In this document: in pieces, positions 34,274 through 40,292 of the stretch
Position numbering within the stretch: position 1 is the stretch's first letter
Layout: each line of letters starts with the position of its first letter
Virus record (IMG/VR): IMGVR_UViG_3300017963_000302
Span: 1 to 59,618 of that record
Source: a virus
DNA length: 59,618 bases
Reading direction: 5' to 3' (one strand)
Notes under the pieces: generated by a model
What the model was told of the DNA's origin: nothing
The model's database searches: none
Seen by the model: only the letters and a program-made list of their open reading frames with translations
Translations under genes and position numbers: made by a program

Positions 34274-34730
34274 CATAACTTTTTCGACAGCATCTTCAAA
34301 GGCAGCAAAACAGCTATACGATCGGTTATGTCTAATCACGCACATAGGGGGAATTTGTACAAAGCTCATAAACAATACAGGTGTTCCGTCTGTTAGAGGG
34401 ACATTAGTAAAAGCATGTTTAGCGAAAGATAGATGTTTTATATTAACTCCTCCGATATCGGATGAAGTTTTAGGTGTAGTTTATGATGATGGTGTTCAGC
34501 CAGGTGATGAGTGTAGAATAGTAATTGCAGGTGTAGCAGAACTTTTATTAAAAGATGGAACTGGCTCAATTAGAGGAAATAGAGCTGAAGTTTCTGATAT
34601 TCCAGGTAGGGCTTTAGCAATAGGATTACACCCAAATCCTAATAATTCGTTAATAGAAGTGGGCCATATTTTAGAAAACAAAGCACCAGGTATTAATGTT
34701 TTGGCGCTTTGCTTCATGCAGTATTGTTAA
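34248..34730 (+). CDS. Beta-domain protein, possible capsid decoration (paralogue 1)
   Basis: A GAGGGGG ribosome site stands before the ATG at 34248, which overlaps the putative holin gene by 26 bases. The 160-residue product contains a beta domain (about residues 40-160) clearly related to that of the gene at 37063: VLGVVYDDGVQPGDECRIVI, then ELLLKDGTGSIRGN, AEVSDIPGRA and EVGHILENK. This pattern resembles small capsid cement/decoration proteins of the DUF2190 kind. This copy lacks the coiled-coil N-terminus of its paralogue and has several Cys residues. A stem-loop follows at 34736-34768. Confidence 0.55.
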   Translation: MNREIRPLDITFSTASSKAAKQLYDRLCLITHIGGICTKLINNTGVPSVRGTLVKACLAKDRCFILTPPISDEVLGVVYDDGVQPGDECRIVIAGVAELLLKDGTGSIRGNRAEVSDIPGRALAIGLHPNPNNSLIEVGHILENKAPGINVLALCFMQYC

Positions 34731-34735
34731 AACAT

Positions 34736-34768
34736 AATGGTATGATTTTATCATTAAATCATACCATT
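34736..34768 (+). terminator. Perfect 13-bp hairpin after paralogue 1
   Basis: AATGGTATGATTT (34736-34748) and AAATCATACCATT (34756-34768) form a perfect 13-bp stem with a 7-base loop. No run of T follows on the + strand, so termination may be weak or need a factor. On the opposite strand a short T run (TGTTTT) follows, so it could act there. It separates the lysis/structural genes from the non-coding region. Confidence 0.5.
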
Positions 34769-34850
34769 GTTGTGGAACGGGGTTGTTAGTATAAGATACT
34801 GTATCATGTTCAATGAATATGTCAATATTTATTTTTATTTTATTTTTTTG

Positions 34851-34879
34851 TTGACAAACTGTTTTTTATTTGACATGAT
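34851..34879 (+). promoter_or_regulatory. Promoter of small RNA cassette A
   Basis: A perfect TTGACA (34851-34856) is followed 17 bases later by CATGAT (34874-34879, four of six matches). A second TTGACA (34870-34875) lies inside the spacer and might pair with TTATTA further down. Upstream is a T-rich stretch and a perfect palindrome GATACTGTATC (34793-34803) that could be an operator. Transcription would begin near 34886. Confidence 0.5.
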
Positions 34880-34885
34880 GATATT

Positions 34886-34982
34886 AGTTTTTCTTATTAA
34901 TATTTTTCTCATTTTTAGTTTTATGGTTTGAGTAGTAATATTCATGTTTTAGGGCTAAGTAGAAATGCTTAGCCCTTTTTTT
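34886..34982 (+). ncRNA. Candidate small RNA A (about 97 nt) or leader of the DUF5662 gene
   Basis: It runs from the promoter at 34851-34879 to a strong intrinsic terminator: GGGCTAAG (34952-34959) and CTTAGCCC (34968-34975), followed by seven T. Between them lies TATGGTTTGAGTAG (34922-34935), the same 14-mer that forms the loop of the hairpin at 21705-21748. There is no coding frame of note. Either it is a free small RNA, or it is a 5' leader that controls by attenuation the gene starting at 35004. Ends are estimated from the promoter and terminator only. Confidence 0.4.
34951..34982 (+). terminator. Intrinsic terminator of cassette A
   Basis: An 8-bp GC-containing stem (GGGCTAAG/CTTAGCCC, extendable by an A-T pair) with an 8-base loop and a seven-T tail is a textbook rho-independent terminator. 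It ends 22 bases before the start of the DUF5662 gene, so read-through would be needed for transcription of that gene from the upstream promoter. Confidence 0.8.
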
Positions 34983-35003
34983 AGGTTAAACGAAAGGATT
35001 TGT

Positions 35004-35513
35004 ATGATACACGTAAAACATGTTATTAAGTATATCAATTACATTTTAAAACATAAATGGTATGTTTTTTTGGAATGTTGTAAACTTGGCATTCTATGGC
35101 AGGGGATTACTCACGATCTTTCTAAATTTTCAAGAAAAGAATTTATTCCTTACATGAAAAAATATACCATAGGTTTAAAAGACGAAAAGACAGATTCCGA
35201 TTTTTGTGAGGCTTGGCATCATCATATTGCTAAAAATCCACATCATTGGGAGCATTGGACTTACCTAGAAGTAAGTGAAACACCCAATGGTGAACAGGAT
35301 AAAGAAAATATTGCAATAAAAATGCCAAAGAGGTATGTAAAAGAAATGCTTGCTGATTGGAGGGCAATGTCAAAAACTTTTGGACAAAAAACAATAATAG
35401 AATGGTATGAAAAAAATATTACAAAAATGGTTTTACATAATGAAACGCTTCAAGAGTTATATAAGTTATTTACGATAGAAGAAGTTTCTGAAATAATGAA
35501 AAACAAGTGTTGA
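35004..35513 (+). CDS. DUF5662-family protein
   Basis: The start is ATG 35004, with AAAGGA about 7 bases upstream; an earlier in-frame ATG at 34965 lies inside the terminator hairpin and is rejected. The 169-residue protein has the family pattern: KHKWYVFLECCKLGILWQGI at the N-terminus, then THDLSKFSRKEFIPY (about residues 37-51), and AWHHHIAKNPHHWEHW (about 73-88). The many His and Asp residues suggest a metal site like that of HD hydrolases. The molecular role of the family is not known to me. It is scattered in phages and bacteria, and here it stands alone between non-coding cassettes. Confidence 0.75.
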   Translation: MIHVKHVIKYINYILKHKWYVFLECCKLGILWQGITHDLSKFSRKEFIPYMKKYTIGLKDEKTDSDFCEAWHHHIAKNPHHWEHWTYLEVSETPNGEQDKENIAIKMPKRYVKEMLADWRAMSKTFGQKTIIEWYEKNITKMVLHNETLQELYKLFTIEEVSEIMKNKC

Positions 35514-35637
35514 TATAACATAAAGAGTATGTCATATTATATATATAACAAGCAAGGAAATATCATGAAACAAGTTATTATTAAATTAAAATAAAATTTT
35601 ATATAGTAGTTTTTCATGTAAGACCACCAAAAATAAT
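35514..35637 (+). other. AT-rich intergenic stretch, no gene seen
   Basis: First part of the 415-base gap between 35513 and 35929. It is extremely AT-rich. The only coding-like item is an 8-codon frame at 35565-35594 (MKQVIIKLK) preceded by AAGGAAA, which could be a leader peptide but is too short to call. No hairpin of note. The rest of the gap holds three promoter-like boxes and hairpins described separately. Confidence 0.5.
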
Positions 35638-35735
35638 TTGACAAAAAGCTTAAATATTGATACACATAATTAATGTAGTATTTCATAGCATTCTCCAACA
35701 AAAGCCTGGTTTAGATAAAATCAGGCTTTTGCATT
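35638..35735 (+). ncRNA. Candidate small RNA cassette B
   Basis: TTGACA at 35638-35643 is a perfect -35 box; the best -10 at 17 bases is TACACA (weak, three of six). An intrinsic terminator follows: AAAAGCCTG (35700-35708) and CAGGCTTTT (35722-35730) with a 13-base loop and a T-rich tail. The transcript would be about 65 nt from near 35673. No coding frame is inside. The weak -10 makes this the least certain of the three cassettes. Confidence 0.3.
35700..35735 (+). terminator. Intrinsic terminator of cassette B
   Basis: A 9-bp stem AAAAGCCTG/CAGGCTTTT with its U-tract built into the 3' arm and then GCATTTT. It lies 8 bases before the -35 box of the next cassette. It is a good rho-independent terminator in the + direction and, because of its A-rich 5' arm, may work on both strands. 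Confidence 0.75.
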
Positions 35736-35742
35736 TTAAAGG

Positions 35743-35771
35743 TTGACATTTTTGTCATAAACTGATAAAAA
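35743..35771 (+). promoter_or_regulatory. Promoter of small RNA cassette C
   Basis: A perfect TTGACA (35743-35748), a 17-base spacer and TAAAAA (35766-35771, four of six matches). Transcription should begin near 35778, only 25 bases before a strong terminator stem. Confidence 0.55.
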
Positions 35772-35777
35772 TTTAGT

Positions 35778-35841
35778 ATGTGTTAAATTGAGTTTGGCTT
35801 CAGAAAGCCGTTGGCACGGAATCCAACGGCTTTCGCTTTTT
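35778..35841 (+). ncRNA. Candidate small RNA C (about 64 nt) with alternative hairpins
   Basis: Between a good promoter and a strong terminator there are only about 64 bases and no coding frame. The terminator stem is GAAAGCCGTTGG (35803-35814) with CCAACGGCTTTC (35823-35834), 12 perfect pairs, then a T run. A second hairpin, GGCTT (35796-35800) with AAGCC (35805-35809), uses part of the same 5' arm, so the two structures exclude each other, as in attenuators. It could be a free small RNA or a self-terminating switch ahead of downstream genes. Confidence 0.45.
35803..35840 (+). terminator. Intrinsic terminator of cassette C
   Basis: A 12-bp perfect stem with an 8-base loop (CACGGAAT) followed by GCTTTTT. 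It is one of the strongest hairpins in the window. It is followed 13 bases later by another -35 box, so transcription is stopped and restarted within about 20 bases. Confidence 0.85.
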
Positions 35842-35846
35842 AAAGA

Positions 35847-35876
35847 TTGACATTATTTCATTTTTAGGTTTATTAT
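35847..35876 (+). promoter_or_regulatory. Promoter before the GC-rich segment (unit D)
   Basis: TTGACA (35847-35852), an 18-base spacer and TATTAT (35871-35876, five of six matches). Transcription would begin near 35883, at the foot of a small hairpin (CACAC 35888-35892 with GTGTG 35897-35901) followed by four T, then the strong ribosome site AGGAGG (35915-35920). It should drive 35929 onward. Confidence 0.55.
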
Positions 35877-35928
35877 ATTTTTTGACGCACACCGTGGTGT
35901 GTCGGTTTTCCTTTAGGAGGAAAGAGTT

Positions 35929-36234
35929 TTGAAGCTAAACTTAAAAACAACGACACGGAATTTTTTTTCGATAGATTATGGTAGATCTATCAATATGCTT
36001 CGCCCTACCATTCTGGTATTATCAATCACTAAATTCTCGAATAAAAGAAAAACTTTTATACAGGCCTGCGCCGAATATTTTTCGGTGTGTCCTCTGATAA
36101 AGGACGGGACACCGTTTGTTGGACCCCATCAAAATCCAACCATCCCCCCCCAACGGTGTGAGATTTATATTGATGATGACAGAAATAGATGCCCACAGTT
36201 TAAGATTCCTACCCAAATGGTCAGGGAATTTTAA
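35929..36234 (+). CDS. Doubtful hypothetical protein in a GC-rich structured segment
   Basis: The frame begins at TTG 35929, 8 bases after a perfect AGGAGG, and has 101 codons. The product has no recognisable domain. It includes a C8 run (36144-36151) read as Ile-Pro-Pro, and the C-terminus (RCEIYIDDDRNRCPQF) looks more protein-like than the rest. The base composition is clearly richer in G and C than the neighbours and the region folds strongly (CGGTGT with ACACCG around 36082-36115). It may instead be an RNA, or a recently acquired segment. The ribosome site is the main argument for translation. Confidence 0.35.
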   Translation: MKLNLKTTTRNFFSIDYGRSINMLRPTILVLSITKFSNKRKTFIQACAEYFSVCPLIKDGTPFVGPHQNPTIPPQRCEIYIDDDRNRCPQFKIPTQMVREF

Positions 36235-36278
36235 AGCAAAGCATCGTTCCTTCTTTCCTAGCCTGGATGGCCTTGCAG

Positions 36279-36311
36279 ATAGACCAGACCAGGGTTAAGG
36301 GGGGGGTCTAT
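36279..36311 (+). other. G8-containing hairpin before the 36347 gene
   Basis: ATAGACC (36279-36285) and GGTCTAT (36305-36311) form a 7-bp stem enclosing AGACC and the 5' part of a run of eight G (36299-36306). The G8 run could also pair with the C8 run at 36144-36151. Homopolymer runs of this kind are otherwise absent from this AT-rich genome. A ribosome site (AAAGGAGAG) for the next gene follows at about 36336. Confidence 0.4.
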
Positions 36312-36346
36312 GTAGAGATGGAAAAATCTGCAAAAAAAGGAGAGAA

Positions 36347-36811
36347 ATGAGTAAAAAAAACAAGATAACTTTTGAGCCAAATTATGAGAAACTAAAAGTA
36401 GCGAAAAGTGCTCTTAGAAAAAAAAGAGTTAATCGATGTGATGCTTTAAGAAAAATGACAGAACCACGTTATGATAAAATATATAAGGATGGAGTTAAGT
36501 GGCTCAATGATTTAGGTGGTGAAGTGAATTTGGATAAAGATAAAATAACAAGAGACCTTGAAAAAGCAAAATGTGAATCAGAGAAAAAGGTTAATGCAAT
36601 TGAACAAGAAAGATATGATAAAATGATGCATGATGTTTTTCATCGTATCGATTTGGCGGTAAAAAAATTAATGGATGATATTTCTGGACTCATATATGGA
36701 GGTGATGATCGTGAAGGTGTTCTTAATTTTGAAGGTTACAAAGATGGTTATGAAGAAGCGATTGAAGATGTCTTAGATATTTTGGAGGAGATAAAAATTG
36801 ACAACAGTTAA
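36347..36811 (+). CDS. Hypothetical charged helical protein (154 aa)
   Basis: The ribosome site AAAGGAGAG stands before the ATG. The product is highly charged and probably all-helical: a basic N-terminal third (MSKKNKITFEPNYEKLKVAK), a central coiled coil (DLEKAKCESEKKVNAIEQER, about residues 79-98) and an acidic C-terminus ending EDVLDILEEIKID. No membrane segment or motif is seen. Its end overlaps the next gene. The function is unknown, and position among lysis/host-interaction genes gives no clear hint. Confidence 0.65.
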   Translation: MSKKNKITFEPNYEKLKVAKSALRKKRVNRCDALRKMTEPRYDKIYKDGVKWLNDLGGEVNLDKDKITRDLEKAKCESEKKVNAIEQERYDKMMHDVFHRIDLAVKKLMDDISGLIYGGDDREGVLNFEGYKDGYEEAIEDVLDILEEIKIDNS

Positions 36812-36998
36812 AAATATGTTTGAGTTAATTAAATCATTAATTTGCAGGACAGTACCCAGCGAGAAGGAACAAACACGTTGTCGTGAAGCTAGTCATAGAC
36901 GGATTGTGGCAATGTTATCTCATGGAAATTTTGATTCATATTATACTAAAAGTGATATTGATTGTCTTAGGAGTAAAATTGACATGATGGAATTTTAA
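36798..36998 (+). CDS. Small hypothetical protein (66 aa)
   Basis: It starts at TTG 36798 with GGAGGAG about 7 bases upstream and overlaps the previous gene by 14 bases. The product begins MTTVKNMFELIKSLICRTVP and is basic in the middle with two Cys residues, ending in a helix (SDIDCLRSKIDMMEF). No family is recognised. The good ribosome site and the overlap support translation. Confidence 0.6.
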   Translation: MTTVKNMFELIKSLICRTVPSEKEQTRCREASHRRIVAMLSHGNFDSYYTKSDIDCLRSKIDMMEF

Positions 36999-37062
36999 AT
37001 AAATTATTGTTATTAGATTTCTTTTTTTATTGATTGTATATTTTATAAGTGGAGGTTATCTG

Positions 37063-37593
37063 ATGACCATTAGAGAATTAGATGTAATGGAAGCAGCTGC
37101 TTCAGGTGTTGCAGCAAAAAGAGTAAAAGATGAACTTGATGGTTATGATAGCCGGATCACTGTTCTTGAAGGTAATCAAACAGATATCCAATCTCAATTA
37201 ACTCCAGAAGGTGGGATTGCTATTTATCTTACAAATAAAACTGGTTCTGCTTCCATTAAGGGAACAGTTATTGAAGCATCAGCAGGAACAGATAATTCAT
37301 TTGGTGTTGCACCAAGTAATGCTGTCGATCCTATTGGCGTTGTTTATGATGATGGAATTGCTGATGGAGAGCTTTGCAGGATTGTCGTCGCTGGTAGGGC
37401 ACAGGTTTTGTTGAAGGATACAACGGGATCAACTCGAGGAAATTGGGTTGAGGTATCTGATGTAGCCGGAAGAGCAAATGCAACCTTGGCTAGTCCAAAT
37501 CAAGTAACACATTTTGCGGAAGTGGGACATTCTCTAGAAACCAAGACTGGTGGAACTAATGTTTTATTATTTTGTATGATACATTTTAATTAA
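37063..37593 (+). CDS. Beta-domain protein with coiled-coil N-terminus, possible capsid decoration (paralogue 2)
   Basis: ATG 37063 is preferred over an upstream in-frame start because GGAGG sits 7 bases before it. Residues about 1-45 are helical (VAAKRVKDELDGYDSRITVL), and residues about 60-176 are a beta domain closely similar to the C-terminal domain of the gene at 34248 (PIGVVYDDGIADGELCRIVV, VLLKDTTGSTRGNWVEVSDV, FAEVGHSLETK). Related domains occur in DUF2190-type capsid cement proteins. The helical start could trimerise it. It is preceded by an AT-rich leader without a clear promoter. Confidence 0.6.
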   Translation: MTIRELDVMEAAASGVAAKRVKDELDGYDSRITVLEGNQTDIQSQLTPEGGIAIYLTNKTGSASIKGTVIEASAGTDNSFGVAPSNAVDPIGVVYDDGIADGELCRIVVAGRAQVLLKDTTGSTRGNWVEVSDVAGRANATLASPNQVTHFAEVGHSLETKTGGTNVLLFCMIHFN

Positions 37594-37602
37594 GGTGAGA
37601 AT

Positions 37603-37941
37603 ATGTTAAAAGTTTTATGTTGGATAAAGAATAATATTTGGAAAGCACTGAGTGCTTTTTTTGGTGGAATAGCTGTTATTTTTGGTTTAGGATTTTTAAT
37701 TAGAGGTAAGGTTATCAATTCTGTTCGCAATGAAAGTGCTATTTTAGAGCTGAAAAAAAATATCTCATCATGGAAAATTCGCAGTGATGAATTGAGGAAA
37801 AATGTTGAGATAGACGATTTGAGGTTAATTGAAATAGAGAAAGAAAAGGAACATCTCAAAAATGAGATTGAACGTGCGAGGGATGTTTTTGGTTTTACAA
37901 ATGAAGAGATAGTGGAGGCATTTCGTGAATTGGGTTATTAG
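37603..37941 (+). CDS. Membrane protein with coiled coil, possible inner-membrane spanin
   Basis: A 112-residue protein with a short cytoplasmic start, one membrane segment at about residues 15-33 (ALSAFFGGIAVIFGLGFLI) and a long charged coiled coil (about 40-100, LRLIEIEKEKEHLKNEIERA). This is the shape of an i-spanin, which spans the periplasm at lysis. The next gene overlaps its end in another frame and has a signal peptide, which is also spanin-like, but that protein has no lipobox. The call rests on architecture and synteny only. Confidence 0.45.
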   Translation: MLKVLCWIKNNIWKALSAFFGGIAVIFGLGFLIRGKVINSVRNESAILELKKNISSWKIRSDELRKNVEIDDLRLIEIEKEKEHLKNEIERARDVFGFTNEEIVEAFRELGY

Positions 37942-38434
37942 AAATCAATTTATGATTTTGAGTTTTATTTTCGTCATTATATATCCGACCAATTCATTCG
38001 CAGAATTAATACAAAATGAATCGGAACGAATAAGTCAGGTAGAAGAAGACCATCAGTCAAGAGTAAATTCTATTCGTGAATTGCAGTATAGCGGTGTATC
38101 TGGGATTTGGTTTCCAAGGCGGAGCGCGTTGTCATTGTTGGCAGATTCTAGAGAGCTTCGTATTCAAAGAAGGTTCGTTCTTTTGCAAGGCGAAGAACTT
38201 CAGCTGATCAGAATACAGATGAATCGTCTCCGTGAAATTGCAGACATGGAAAGGAACATGTTTGAATCGGCTAATGCGCTTGCAGAGTCAGCCGAGAGGA
38301 GAGCTTTGGAGGCAGAAACCAGTAGAGATGCATGGTGGAGACATCCAGCTTTGTGGGTTGCTGTAGGTGTTGTCATTACAATTTTGCTAGAAGTTGCAGC
38401 GGTAGCAGTTTTCGCCTATATTGATCCTGGATGA
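37925..38434 (+). CDS. Exported coiled-coil protein with C-terminal membrane anchor
   Basis: It begins at GTG 37925 with GGAGG 7 bases upstream and overlaps the previous gene by 17 bases. Residues 1-25 form a signal peptide (hydrophobic LSFIFVIIYPTNSFA, cleavage likely after SFA). Residues about 26-135 are a long charged helix, and about 143-165 a C-terminal membrane segment (HPALWVAVGVVITILLEVAA). No lipobox Cys is present. Both ends could be fixed in the envelope with the helix between. With the preceding gene it may form a two-part lysis device, or act at the envelope against superinfection. Confidence 0.5.
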   Translation: MNWVIRNQFMILSFIFVIIYPTNSFAELIQNESERISQVEEDHQSRVNSIRELQYSGVSGIWFPRRSALSLLADSRELRIQRRFVLLQGEELQLIRIQMNRLREIADMERNMFESANALAESAERRALEAETSRDAWWRHPALWVAVGVVITILLEVAAVAVFAYIDPG

Positions 38435-38606
38435 TTAAATATGACAAGCTTTTTCGTTATATCAAAAACATTTTTAACTTTCTTTCTTTACAACCTTCAA
38501 ATTTTATATTATTCTTAAAGTATGTGATATAAGTGCTAAAAAACATTGGCGAATACCGATAGAGGATTTGTGTGTATTGGTACACATTTATCTACAGGAG
38601 GATAGC
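38435..38606 (+). promoter_or_regulatory. Intergenic region before the replication genes
   Basis: 172 bases without a gene. A plausible promoter is TTTACA followed after 17 bases by TATTCT (around 38490-38518). Near the end a perfect palindrome TGTGTATTGGTACACA (38570-38585; 6-bp arms, 4-base centre) stands just before the AGGAGG ribosome site of the 38607 gene, where it could act as an operator or translation-control hairpin. Confidence 0.4.
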
Positions 38607-39128
38607 ATGGTTGTTAGTGGTCCTAGAGGTGCATTCAAGAGTCAAATCGAATTGGCTTTACAGAATTCAAAAAAGAAAAGAAAAGTAAAAATGAAAAAAT
38701 CTCCTCGTGATAGATACGAGGAAAAGCGGGAAGATCAATATAATGTGATTGATTTTGAGTTTCTGTTCAATGATTTATGGGAAACTTCAAGAATAAGAGG
38801 AAATCCTTATCGTTGGACGATGAAGGAAAAGGGTCAGATGAAGAGATTTATAAATGAATTTTCATCTGAAGAAATTGTCAAATTATTCAAATATGTTTTT
38901 AAAAATTGGCGAGATATCGCTATAAGATATCGCCTAAATTCAAAGCCAAGTGTTTCGTTGATTTATGGATTTAGGCGTTCATTTTTTAATGAACTAGAGA
39001 ACGATGGACCAATACATCGTTCGATGCACGTTCAGTATAGAGAGCTAAAAAGAGAACGATCGTCTAACGCTCGTTATGATTCCAGTGTAGATGATTTTTC
39101 ATCTGCCTATGACATGCTTAATCAATGA
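38607..39128 (+). CDS. Hypothetical protein, possible replication initiation factor
   Basis: The ATG at 38607 follows AGGAGG by 6 bases; earlier in-frame codons are ignored. The 173-residue product is very basic at the N-terminus (KKKRKVKMKKSPRDR, about residues 23-37), then has a helical domain (about 48-125: DFEFLFNDLWETSRIRG ... FKYVFKNWRDIAIRY) and an acidic tail. The helical part and position three genes before a DnaC-like loader recall primosomal or DnaD/lambda P-like helper proteins, but no signature confirms this. Confidence 0.55.
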   Translation: MVVSGPRGAFKSQIELALQNSKKKRKVKMKKSPRDRYEEKREDQYNVIDFEFLFNDLWETSRIRGNPYRWTMKEKGQMKRFINEFSSEEIVKLFKYVFKNWRDIAIRYRLNSKPSVSLIYGFRRSFFNELENDGPIHRSMHVQYRELKRERSSNARYDSSVDDFSSAYDMLNQ

Positions 39129-39139
39129 TGAGGTAATTG

Positions 39140-39385
39140 ATGAAATTAAAAAAAGAAAAGATAAGTGAGAGAGCATTAAAGAGCATGCGACGTATCGAAA
39201 TAGTCAGGGAAGGAGATTATGATTCTGGTGTTGCTCGAATAAATGTTTATGAAGCTGGAAGACAAAATCCTGTCGAATCTTACAGAACGAGAACAGAGCA
39301 GGATTTGAGCAGAACTTTGAGAGCGTTTAGAGCAAAGTTTCGTGTTCCAATTCAGAATGTAAAAGACATGTTTCATGGATTGTGA
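39140..39385 (+). CDS. Small basic hypothetical protein (81 aa)
   Basis: ATG 39140 is preferred to the TTG directly before it, with GAGG 8 bases upstream. The product is basic and mixed alpha/beta (MKLKKEKISERALKSMRRIE, then a VARINVYEAGRQNPVE strand region and an Arg-rich helix RTLRAFRAKFRVP). It could bind nucleic acid. It overlaps the next gene by 11 bases. No family is recognised. Confidence 0.6.
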   Translation: MKLKKEKISERALKSMRRIEIVREGDYDSGVARINVYEAGRQNPVESYRTRTEQDLSRTLRAFRAKFRVPIQNVKDMFHGL

Positions 39386-39677
39386 AAGTAATAAGACTAC
39401 TAGAATGCTTGATAAAGCTTATCGTTTTGCTATGGATGGATGTTCTGTTCTCGTAATGATACGTGATATGTCTTTTGCTTATTATTGTTTGGGAATAATT
39501 GAAAAAATGGATAACATCGAATGTTTCGAGAAATTTATCACAGGTAATTCACCTTCGATAAAGTTTCAAAAAGGATCCATATCTTTTTTATCTGATGAAA
39601 GAATGAAAAGTATTTGGCTCCTTGGAAGAAAAAATACGAAGGTCTTATATGATCATCATTATCTTGATATTAAATAG
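39375..39677 (+). CDS. Hypothetical protein (100 aa)
   Basis: A mixed alpha/beta protein beginning MDCESNKTTRMLDKAYRFAM. The pattern helix, VLVMIRDMSFAYYCLGIIEK, then SIKFQKGSISFLSDE and KVLYDHHYLDI suggests a small compact fold, like part of a P-loop NTPase without its P-loop, but I cannot name it. It lies between the basic small gene and the helicase loader in a run of overlapping replication genes. No strong ribosome site precedes ATG 39375; translation is probably coupled. Confidence 0.6.
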   Translation: MDCESNKTTRMLDKAYRFAMDGCSVLVMIRDMSFAYYCLGIIEKMDNIECFEKFITGNSPSIKFQKGSISFLSDERMKSIWLLGRKNTKVLYDHHYLDIK

Positions 39678-39689
39678 AATGGTTTGATT

Positions 39690-40292
39690 ATGAAACTGAG
39701 CAAAGCTCACTATGAATACATGAATATTGGTAGGCGTTTTTGGGATGCCAATGTTTTTAATTTGAGACCTTCACAAAAAGAGGCTGTTAAGGATTATGTT
39801 AAGAGATTTAAATTTTTCATTTCTAAAGGCGTTGGTCTCTTTTTGTGGGGTCCAAATAGTTCAGGAAAAACATATGTTTCTGCAAGTCTATTAATACTCG
39901 CATGGGAAAGATGGCTTGTTTCGGGATATTGTGTTACAGCTGCTTCGTTAAAAGAAAATTTTGTCAAAGATATGCCTGTTGATTTTGGTAGCGAAGAAAC
40001 CGTTATAACTAGAGCTATTAGGTCGCAAATTTTGGTTATCGATGACTTAGGTAGAGAGCATCGATCGACCAGTGGTTTTGCAGAGAACAGGTTCGATATG
40101 TTGCTTAGAGATAGATCTCGTGATTTAAACACAACAATTATTACCTCAAATTTAAATCCTGATGATTTTAGAGATATTTATGGAGTATCTTCATTTGAAT
40201 TGGTCAGAGAAAATATGCACTTTGTTAAATTGAATGGAGAAAATATCCGTGCAATAAAAGAGTGTGGTCTCAATAGATTCCTAAACCAATGA
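39690..40292 (+). CDS. Helicase loader, DnaC/IstB-like ATPase
   Basis: An AAA+ ATPase that would load the DnaB-like helicase (41923) onto DNA. Walker A is LFLWGPNSSGKTY (about residues 50-62) and Walker B ILVIDDLGRE (about 112-121), followed by the sensor region TTIITSNLNPDDF (about 148-160, the DnaC/IstB ITSN motif). The 200-residue length is normal. ATG 39690 is chosen; an in-frame TTG at 39684 is also possible. Its stop overlaps the next ATG as ATGA. Confidence 0.85.
   Translation: MKLSKAHYEYMNIGRRFWDANVFNLRPSQKEAVKDYVKRFKFFISKGVGLFLWGPNSSGKTYVSASLLILAWERWLVSGYCVTAASLKENFVKDMPVDFGSEETVITRAIRSQILVIDDLGREHRSTSGFAENRFDMLLRDRSRDLNTTIITSNLNPDDFRDIYGVSSFELVRENMHFVKLNGENIRAIKECGLNRFLNQ

Noticed and set aside
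34965-35003. An upstream in-frame start for the DUF5662 gene
   Set aside because: The ATG at 34965 lies within the loop of the strong terminator hairpin 34952-34975, while ATG 35004 has a proper AAAGGA site.
35565-35594. An 8-codon frame (MKQVIIKLK) with AAGGAAA upstream
   Set aside because: Too short to support as a gene. It could be a leader peptide, but no regulated structure follows closely.
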